Shown: positions 55,782 through 64,000 of the stretch, piece after piece
Numbering within the stretch: position 1 is the first letter of the stretch
Layout of the letters: the number at the start of each line of letters is the position of its first letter
Assembly: GCA_021234535.1 (NCBI GenBank)
Contig: SFZH01000008.1
Coordinates: 20,747,358 to 20,811,357, forward strand
Source: Stichopus chloronotus
Lineage: Eukaryota; Echinodermata; Holothuroidea; Aspidochirotida; Stichopodidae
Direction: 5' to 3'
DNA length: 64,000 nucleotides
Notes under the pieces: model-generated
What the model was told of the DNA's origin: nothing
The model's input: the letters and a program-made list of their open reading frames with translations, nothing else
Database searches by the model: none
Made by a program: the position numbers and the translations under genes

Positions 55782-56480
55782 TTCTTAGTGAGGAATTCAA
55801 CATTTTTTTTCGGAAGATGTTTTGGAAGATGTTTGTATGTTTATATGTTTACTTGATTCTTAGCGAGGAATTCAACATTTTTTTTTGAAAAATGTTCATA
55901 TAACAACTGATCACATCCTGTCAATTGAACAATTTGCTGCAAAATGTTGACTTGTTCACTTTCTTTACTAAGTGAGCAATTGAACATTTTTCTGAAAAAT
56001 GTTCAAATGAAAACTTATTATATCTTGTCATTTCATCAAGTTGCTGCAAAATGTCCACTTGCTCACTTCCTGGACCAGAAATACAAATTACAGGATGGAA
56101 TAAATTGTCATTTGAATAATTCGCAAAAAAATGATTAATTGTTCACTTACAAAGATATGAACAAGTTAACATTCTGCAGAAAATTGTTTAGTTGTTCACT
56201 TAAAAAGAAGTGATCAGATCAACATTTTGCAGAAACTTGTTAAATTGACAGGATGTAAAAAGTTGTCATTTAGACATTTTGCCGAAAATTGTTTAATTGC
56301 TCATTCAGAAAAGAAGAGAACAAGTCAACATTTTGCAGAAAATTTTGACTTTACCATATACAATAAGTTGTCATTTAAACATTTTGCAGAAAATTGTTGA
56401 ATTGCTCACTTAAGAATAAAGTGAACAACTGGACATTTTTGCAGCAATTTATTGAAATTACAAGAAATGCTAAATTGTCA
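55723..56480 (+). repeat. Degenerate tandem repeats with ACATTTTGCAGAAAATTG
   Basis: First a ~90-bp direct duplication (GGAAGAT-TTTGTATGTTT...GAGGAATTCAACATTTTTTT at about 55735 and 55820). From about 55900 a looser series follows of AACATTTTGCAGAAAATTG, TTGTCATTT and TTGTTCACTTA phrases, at spacings of about 55-120 bp, to 56450. Too diverged for a precise unit. Non-coding. Confidence 0.65.
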
Positions 56481-56530
56481 TTACATTATAAAGTAGTATA
56501 TAATGTATATATATATACTTTATAATGTAA
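56481..56530. repeat. 15-bp perfect inverted repeat around an AT core
   Basis: TTACATTATAAAGTA at 56481-56495 and its exact reverse complement at 56516-56530 flank a 20-bp TA-rich centre that is itself nearly palindromic. It could be a tiny foldback element or a DNA-structure hotspot. Confidence 0.75.
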
Positions 56531-59500
56531 AGGCTGCTGGGCTAGGTATCCATAGAGAATGCCTCTTTCTGAGAAGATTAGCTGTGGTCAAGCAGAAAAT
56601 GGGCATGTAACGTCTCTTAAGTTTAAGAGGGACAATTTCCTGATTATGAATTTTGGCTCTAATTTGATGGAAAGCCTATGAAATGTTTTAAAAAAAGAAT
56701 ACCGTGTCTTTTGTATGCGATTTTACTGTTTTTTACTTTTAAGCCTAAAGATTATAATGTTTAGAGCACGGGAGACACAATTCTTGAATCCGTAGAATAT
56801 CAAAAATATTATCGTAAAGGCCATAATAATATGAAACTTTGTCAACAACGTTCAAGTTGCTCCAGTCTTTGTGCATAGATACCGAACATTTGAAACCAGG
56901 CCAAAATATTTGAATACGCCGACGGAGCCTATGACGTATACGTCACGCAAAAGCAAGGCACAACAAAACTACTGTAAGTCTTTTCGTCATCATAATATAA
57001 TTATCGATAATTAGTCATGAGGCTGTCTCGAAAGTTATTTATTTAAAATTATGGAATATTTCAATTTCTTTGTGGACCAAGTGGGTTTTAATTTTACAGG
57101 AAAATGCATGGCTTGTACGCTCATTATTGAACATTCACCGTTACTGACATGTAGTTTGGGAACGTCTGGAATATTCTTTTAACTGATCATTCCCATAATC
57201 TCATCTAAACATGTTCTGCAGTATTACGTATGCAGTTCGGATTTGGCTACGATTCGGTCATTAATTTCGTCTGTTACATAAGAATTAAATTCGCATGCAA
57301 AGAGTAAATAGTTCGCTGTCATCACTGGAAAGTGCGAGGGCTCAACATGCAAAAATATATTAGTACGTAAATTATTAGCATTGTAATGCAAGTGCATACA
57401 TTGCAGAATGCAGTTTTCTCTTTAATTAAGACGTTTTTTTTGGTTTTATGCTGGTAAAGTCACTGTTATGACAATCGGCGATGTGATGTTACTCATTCAG
57501 GGTTTACAACACAAATTACATTCGCAAGTCTCCCGTTTTCATTATCATTCTTATATATAGTGCACATGCATGGTTCCTTCTGTTCCACAATTTTGATGCA
57601 ATAAACACTTGAAAACATTTCATTTGTGTACGGTGCTTACAGCAAATGGCAACTTTATCCAATATATAAGTTTTCCTGTAACCTGTTTCATTGTATGCTT
57701 TCACGTTTCATTAGGAAATAGAAATCAGTCTATTCTATTAACATTTATTTTAATTTACTGGACTTTGAACAAAGAATGATAACATAGAATTTACGGTGTT
57801 CCTGCCAACTGTAACTTTGCAACATTTTCTTTATAAGCTTCTAATCAACTGTAATGATTTTGCTGAGGTAGTATCATGATGTCAAATTAATAAAGGATTT
57901 CTAGCAAAGGCTGCCCTAAACAAAACTCATTGTCAGTTCTACTTGCGTTTTTTACCACGCTGAATCAAAGCTGCTAACTTTTCATAAAATGGATACGTTG
58001 GACTCTAATGTAGTACATGCATCCATTTATACAATTATCCAAAATACGTAATCTACGTTCATTTTTTATCAAAGGTACAATGAATTACTCACATTGTACA
58101 ATTTACTTGTATTTTAAACCATGCTCGATATTATTCAAGTTATGAAAATAACCATGTCTCTGGTGGAAGAGTCTACGAATTTCGTTTCCCACCAAATTCA
58201 ACAGGTTAATTAGAAAACCTTGATACGCAAACTGATCTTTGTGAAAGGAACATTGGTTCGTAATTTTTCGAGAATTTCTGTAAATAAAAGTAGAGGGGTC
58301 CTTCGAATAAATTTCATCACTATGTTAATGATCATGTCAAATTGTTACTTTTCAAGTGTTTCAAGCTGTTTTTGCAAAAAACTGACGAAATAACGTAGCC
58401 ATGTTTTTACTTGTACACGGTCTACTTCGTGAAGCTAGATTCTTATAGAACAGTATGGTAACATTATCATACCTTTTTTTAATAAAGGGAAACTTTACTT
58501 GAAAAGCAATCACAACAACTAACATCGCCTACTTTTTGCTACCTAGTAGTAATTTAGTAAAATGCTAGCAATATTCGAAGGCCTGTTTTACAGATTTGAT
58601 CTAGAGCACATGACTTTGTCCTCCTCATCTACTTACGCAAGTTACTACTTGAAGTTACTACAGATGTTTGTCATTAGATTCATGCTGGTAGGCGTGGACA
58701 CTTTGTCAAGTTATCAGTGGCCTTTAGAATCACAGAAATTTAGCTCTTTTGTGTGTTCGCTAGGCTGGGTGCCCGGAAAATTATAGCTTGAGAACCTTGA
58801 AAGCCTTTCATACACCCCCGAAAAATATAGAAGGGTGAGGAAGTTCATACCCATTGGACCAAGCCGGGTCCTAATGTAGGCTCCTCGACCACACGTCATA
58901 GCACGGGAACCATTAGTAATACCGGCACTCTATTTGAGATAATACAGCCCTGGTAGTATATGAGTGCAAAATGCAACGAAAAACGCTGTAAGTTAAAGCA
59001 GTATATTTTTTGTCATATCCAGTATTCTTTAAGCCATGCTTGCTATAAGTTAAATGCATTTTCACGGAGAAATAATTTATTCCCTGGGAAATATGTGTTT
59101 CGGGTACTTTTCATCAATTACTCAAACGTAAGAAAGTGGCAGCCGAATGAGATTAGTGGGGTTATTTTTCGTCAAAAATATCACCCGAAAACACAACGTA
59201 TTGCAAACGATTCTCTGCATACTTACCTTTCAAAAATATGGAGACAATTGGATCATGTTAAGCAATTTCTCTTTATTGACTGTGTAGTTTCTTAATTGGC
59301 AGGTCCGTGACCAGGCTCCTACGAAGTTGCCGAAAACTCGTGGGTTGTCGAAGGATAACACCGGACAAAAGTACTGTCAACACCCAATAAAGGGTACTTA
59401 TGTCTATAAAATAGCAACTTCATACTAAGTAAGTTCGTGACGATCTTGTTTATCCCTGGGAGCACAACTGTATTAAAATCGTGTTTATGTTGTATAAAAA

Positions 59501-59590
59501 TTTAAAGGCACCGTAAAATGCAAAGGTATTGTTCATTGTAGAGGGCAGTAGCTATGATTACTACACTCACAGAATTATTTACCAAACTTA
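56531..59590. other. Intergenic, nothing recognised
   Basis: 3 kb with no supported gene. Open frames at 58562-58899 overlap on opposite strands, and that at 58960-59295 has no known motif. No tandem array or element end was noticed. Confidence 0.5.
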
Positions 59591-59591
59591 T

Positions 59592-59765
59592 GTAAAGTAA
59601 GAACTCCATAAATTTTATATATAATTAATGTAAGCAGTATATGTAAATTCTACATAATTTTGGTAAATTTTACAACAATTTAATAAGATTGTTATATACA
59701 TAATGTAAATCTTACATTAATTGTGTATAAAACTTTACCAAAAAGTTATGGAGTTCTTATTTTAC
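59592..59765. mobile_element. MITE-like element, 174 bp, 20-bp terminal inverted repeats
   Basis: GTAAAGTAAGAACTCCATAA (59592-59611) matches the reverse complement of 59746-59765 at 19 of 20 positions. Inside, TTAATGTAAG and CTTACATTAA form a second inverted pair, so most of the element could fold on itself. AT-rich, with no coding capacity. Target-site duplication is not clear. Confidence 0.65.
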
Positions 59766-60097
59766 GTTACGTTTTGTGACTGTAAGCAAACTTGTTTTTG
59801 GTTTCGGAGATAATCGTAACCTTTGTAATCAAACGGCGGTGTTTGTGTCTTTGTATGCGTATTCGTGAAACCTAGTTTGTAAACATGATATCTCAAATAG
59901 AGAAGCTGGAGCAGATCTATAAAATTAGTATTCGCATATATTGTACGTAGTATAAAAGAAAGTGGTAGACTCTCTAGAACTCGGTGACGTGAAAAAAAGT
60001 GATGATATGTCTTGGTGGACAGCATGAATGAAGCAGATGAAACGTTACCAGAGATTTACAAGTTCTCAAAGAACCGAAGATCGCTCTACCGAGAAAG

Positions 60098-60740
60098 CAA
60101 AAGCCTGATGTAGAAGTATTTTCTCTTATTTCATTCAACATCTAGACATATTGCACAGAATTATAAATTTTACAGAACAGTGTTTGCAGTTTTCTGTCCG
60201 TTTGAGTTTATTGTTCACAGAAAGGGCCACTGTAATTGTGTGCTGCTATTGAACGCCAGCGTCTATTCATTCTGACATCATGTAACAATCACTTCATCAT
60301 GATACAGGAACGGTTTGATCGTATAATGGGAAACTTTTCATTTCCAAAACACAAGTTGCAGCCATGAAAAAAACTCCTTCGTTTATGGGGGTGGGGTTTA
60401 GTGTCTTGACCATGTAAACGTAGAAAACGTTTGTAAAAGCGTCTAAAGTTGCAATATTCACGTTTTAAAATATTTTGTGTTAGCACTTGCATTGCAATAA
60501 CGTCTTGTGCTCTGATTTGTAAATTCATAGAAGGTCATAATTACAAAAACAAATGGTAAATAATGGGACAAAAATTTGACTTCTTGCAACTTAACTGAAG
60601 ACTTCATGGTCAGGGTATGGTAACTTGGAAGTGACATAAAAAAAAGTCAACTCAATGCAGCCAGTATGGTGAGTTGTGGTGATTGGAATTCCTACCAGTA
60701 GTGGAAAGTTCAATATGGATTTACGCACCACATCATATGA
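60098..60740 (+). repeat. Duplicated block, copy I
   Basis: From GCCTGATGTAGAAGTATTTT to GTGGAAAGTTCAATATGGAT. Matches 60918-61810 except for a ~270-bp segment present only in copy II. Its minus-strand open frame 60289-60528 is conserved in copy II, but simply because the DNA is duplicated; no domain is recognised. Confidence 0.8.
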
Positions 60741-60917
60741 AGATAGGTGTGTTAGAATATGTACAAAATTTTGAAACAACCAAGGGGGTGGGTTCTTGAA
60801 GTAGGCGACTTGTACAACGCACCATACCCTAAAGCTAACGAGAATAACCCTAACGTCTTTCCTATAGTGGCTGTGCACCATGGTCGTTGAACCTTTGAGC
60901 TCAGGGTACCCTTCATC

Positions 60918-61812
60918 AAGCCTGATGTAGATGTATTTTCTGTTATTTCATTCAACATCTAGATATATTTCACAGAATTATAAAGTTTACAGAACAGTAT
61001 TTGTAGTTTTCTGTCCGTTTGAGTTTATTGTTCCCAGAAATGGCCACCGTAACTGTGTGCTGCTATTGATCGCCAGCGTCTATTCATTCTGACATCCTTT
61101 AACAATCAGTTCACCATGAAACTAGGACAATAGACACATATTGTTTGTGGCTAGAAACCCCTCCCTCCCCCATAAAAGCCTTTATGTTTACGTCAATTTA
61201 AAAGAAAAAACTTTTGAAAGAAAAAAAAAAACTTATGAATATTCATCGCAAACTGCTTCTCCTATCAAAACAAATGTTTTATTTTAAAGATAGATGAATT
61301 TGGTCTCAATAAAAACAGAAGCCTCGGAGACTTACGTCTCCGAGGCTTCTGTTTTTATTGAGACCTTTCCTATCAAATGATTATTACAAGAGATATAGGA
61401 ACGGTTTGATCGTATAATGGGAAACTTTTCATTTCCAAAACACAAGTTGCAGCCATGAAAAAAACTCCTTCGTTTATGGGGGTGGGGTTTAGTGTCTTGA
61501 CCATGTAAACGTAGAAAACGTTTGTTAAAGCGTCTAAAGTTGCAATATTCACGTTTTAAAATATTTTGTGTTAGCACTTGCTTGCAATAACGTCTTGTGC
61601 TCTGATTTGTAAATTCATAGAAGGTCATAATTACAAAAACAAATGGTAAATAATGGAACAAAAATTTGACTTCTTGCAACTTAACTGAAGACTTCATGGT
61701 CAGGGTATGGTAACTTGGAAGTGACATAAAAAAGTCAACTCAATGCAGCCATATGGTGAGTTGTGGTGATTGGAATTCCTACCAGTAGTGGAAAGTTAAA
61801 TATGGATTTACA
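60918..61812 (+). repeat. Duplicated block, copy II, with internal insertion
   Basis: GCCTGATGTAGATGTATTTT to GTGGAAAGTTAAATATGGAT. It is interrupted at about 61120-61390 by sequence absent from copy I, which includes the perfect palindrome at 61302-61365. Flanking homology resumes at TATAGGAACGGTTTGATCGT. A partial third copy follows at about 61820-62300. Confidence 0.8.
61302..61365. repeat. Perfect 30-bp inverted repeat, 4-base loop
   Basis: Arms 61302-61331 and 61336-61365 are exact reverse complements around TTAC. The outer ends are GGTCTC/GAGACC and the centre is GGAGAC-TTAC-GTCTCC. The related third copy (about 62050) has a GATGAACTCGGTCACAGAGG-like sequence at the equivalent place without the hairpin. 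Confidence 0.95.
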
Positions 61813-61819
61813 CACCGCC

Positions 61820-62300
61820 AAGAAATATAGGAAAGGTTTGATCGTATAATGGGAAACTATTCATTTCAAAAGCCCAAGACAATAGTTACATATTTTTTAT
61901 GGCTTATAACCCCACCCCCTTATTGAAAGGTCTAATTTGTACTATCAATTTAAGTAAAACTTTTCAAAGCTACAAACTTATGAATATTAAATACCAAATT
62001 TCTTTTCCCTCCTTTAACAAATATTTGCATTGAAAATGTAGATGAACTCGGTCACAGAGGCTTTATTTTTTTTAGTTCGTACAATTGTAAACTATTCCTG
62101 CAAAAAACGCAAATTAGAGCCAAGAATGAATTTCCTTCGTTCAAGCGGGTGGTGTTTAGTCGTCTTGATCATGCAAAATAAGAAACCTTTCATAAATAAC
62201 TTGTAAAGCTGTGACATGTCCATCTTAAAATATGTTGTGTTTGCACTTGCCTGCAATAACCATTAGTGAAGCTGTTGGGTGGTTGAAGTACGGGACCTGT
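61820..62300 (+). repeat. Partial third copy of the duplicated block family
   Basis: GGTTTGATCGTATAATGGGA recurs at about 61837, CCCCACCCCCTTATTGAAAG parallels the insertion in copy II, and TTAGTCGTCTTGATCATGCA parallels TTAGTGTCTTGACCATGTA. It is more diverged than copies I and II, so it is the older member. Confidence 0.6.
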
Positions 62301-63480
62301 GCAACACACCATACTTATTGGAAAGCTAACAAGTATAGCTTTAACGTCTTAAAATCTTAATTTATTCTATCAATTGAAAGGGAAAAAAGCTTTTTAAATT
62401 TTTTGTTTCGTAAAGTTGGCTCCTCAGCCACAATTTTCTCTTCTATTTAGTCTAGGAGCATGATACTAAACCTCGCGGAAAAAAAGAATTGCATATTTAT
62501 TTCGTAAAACAGACTACATATCTTACCTTCGTTTGGTAAGAAGCACGAAGCAACTTAAGTTCCCTCTTCACAATAACTAATTTAATTTCATGACTTTTAT
62601 TGCAAGCAGGGTACCAAACCTTTTCTTCAGTACTTCAAAAGTCACTGCTCCTTAGAACCAAAACATTGTCTAAACTGATGGCAGATACTGTAAACTCGGA
62701 TGCCTCATTCACAGGCTATAAGTGGTCTCTTGTGATCCCTCCATCAAAACAACTAGTAGGCAATCCACCGAGCAGTTGAAATCCTCATCAATACAAGTTT
62801 TGTCATCAATATCGTTTTTTCGCAGTTTAAACTCAAGGAAAGCCTGCATATTAAATGGAATCTGTCTAATCTGAACAAACAACCGGAAGCCCCATTATTT
62901 TCTCTGTTCGACTAAGTGCTACTTCTACTACATGTTTTTTTTTCCATTACTCGCCAGTTGGTAATCGTTCACTCTGTCTTATTTAGTCTTTTTAATAACC
63001 AGACGTTGGAAGTTGACCTTCCGACACACTTAGTGTTTTCATTACAATCTTTGTGTACATTGTAAACATACTGATGTTTGCCATCAAATCAGTGATTTGA
63101 TTGTGAATCAGTGATTTTCTTGACTGTCCTTCGAAGAACATTCCCATCATTATTATTTTATACCCATCATGCTGTCCATCATTATTATTTTATAACCATC
63201 ATGCTGTATTGTCTCCCAAACCTCGTTAAAGTATACATATGATTCACATTCAGAAATTATGGGTAGAATACCATGATGAATATTCAAACGTATTTAATGG
63301 TCTGATGTACGCCTCAAATTCGACACAATTTCTTGCAAGTGTGGCTTAAAATTGCATACAGTGCGCGTCAAAAGTAATCTTAGAAAAAGAAATCAACAGT
63401 TCGACACGCTTTCACTGTTGGCGTTTTGTAACAGCTCCTGAAAAGTTATTCAGTTTGTTCCCCACAAATATGTAAATATT
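62300..63480. other. Intergenic, nothing recognised
   Basis: 1.2 kb, AT-rich. A short near-duplicate (CCCATCATTATTATTTTATA at about 63144 and 63173 in variant form) is the only internal structure seen. No gene supported. Confidence 0.45.
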
Positions 63481-63489
63481 TCAATTTTT

Positions 63490-63980
63490 GAGATTTGAAT
63501 CAAAATATTTTACACTATTTAAACGAGTTGGAAACTGACATCTTTAAATTTATGATCTCCTACCCAGGCCATAATGCTATATATCAAATGCCTGATATTT
63601 ATCCCTGTCTTCCCATATTCTTACTTTTTAATGAACCTCATAGATAATAATAGATCATAGATAATAAGAAGTCTCTATCCCTTAAATAGATAATAAAAGA
63701 TCATAGATAATAATAAGTTTTCATTCCCCTAAACCTGAATCATAACACCTAACCCGATCCCCTAACCCTGTGTACTAACGTTAGGCAATCCAGTCATCAT
63801 ATAATTCAGTTTATATTAACAGCACGGCGTAGCGGCGTTAAGTCGGTTCTACTCCACTGATTATGTACGATATCCAGTGACAGTACACGTCACATCCGGG
63901 CACTGATTCTGAATTCAAGCCCCAAACCGCCCTCCAGAAATTCGGCCAAAATGGTATTAATTTTAAATCAGTAAGTTGTT
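63490..63980. repeat. Dispersed repeat, interrupted copy
   Basis: ATTTAAACGAGTTGGAAACT, GACATCTTTAAATTTATGA and CCTGATATTTATCCCTGTCT match 51940-52065. Homology breaks at about 63643 and resumes at AACCGCCCTCCAGAAATTCG (63925) to ATCAGTAAGT. The ~280-bp interruption contains four ATAGATAATAA-type repeats and a CCTAACCC-rich patch. Confidence 0.7.
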
Positions 63981-64000
63981 ACGTGATGTAAATTGGAAAA

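Noticed and set aside
60289..61727. Conserved minus-strand open frames (about 79 and 131 codons) in the duplicated block
   Set aside because: Their similarity follows from DNA duplication alone. They have no recognised domain, and the composition is that of AT-rich DNA.
63740..63775. CCTAACCC-like words suggesting an interstitial telomere repeat
   Set aside because: Only two or three imperfect words, not a tandem TTAGGG array.

Overview
This is animal nuclear DNA. Two multi-exon genes carry GT-AG introns and have clear metazoan homologues, the intergenic DNA is AT-rich, and Penelope-like retroelements, tandem arrays and foldback elements are abundant. The repeat types (a TATATAGCGC/AAGCGCTTTACA repeat, ~150-bp arrays with TGACCTTTGACCT units, Penelope-like elements with a hammerhead ribozyme) suggest a marine invertebrate, perhaps an echinoderm or other deuterostome. 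The species cannot be named from the sequence.

Layout. 1-1160 holds about four and a half units of a ~260-bp satellite. 4994-24999 (+) is a PLEKHM2/SKIP-type gene in about 16 coding exons: RUN domain, a long disordered linker in one exon, then a C-terminal PH domain. Its linker exon is broken into roughly nine reading-frame blocks while every other exon is clean. 25000-32320 is a gene-poor gap between the two convergent genes. 32321-43653 (-) is a GPI-type alkaline phosphatase in nine coding exons with all metal ligands visible; one exon has a one-base homopolymer frameshift. Its third intron holds a Penelope-like composite: two different GIY-YIG endonuclease pieces, a (TA)n tract and a reverse transcriptase. 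A second, decayed copy of the same retroelement family lies just upstream of the start codon, next to a minus-strand hammerhead ribozyme.

From 48.2 to 51.7 kb there are two different tandem arrays (periods ~157 and ~140 bp). Both run into the same ~210-bp tail, which ends in the same hairpin. Between them is the 1-1160 satellite in reverse orientation. This looks like a family of array-bearing non-autonomous elements, possibly Helentron-like. The ~140-bp array repeats nuclear-receptor-type half-sites. From 51.7 kb to the end no gene is recognised, only two weak coding-like stretches, several foldback elements (one a perfect 30-bp inverted repeat), a duplicated ~0.7-kb block and an interrupted dispersed repeat.

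The two genes have no obvious functional link. PLEKHM2 couples lysosomes (Arl8) to kinesin-1; alkaline phosphatase is a cell-surface phosphomonoesterase. The most unusual material is the mobile-element and repeat architecture and the damage confined to one PLEKHM2 exon.
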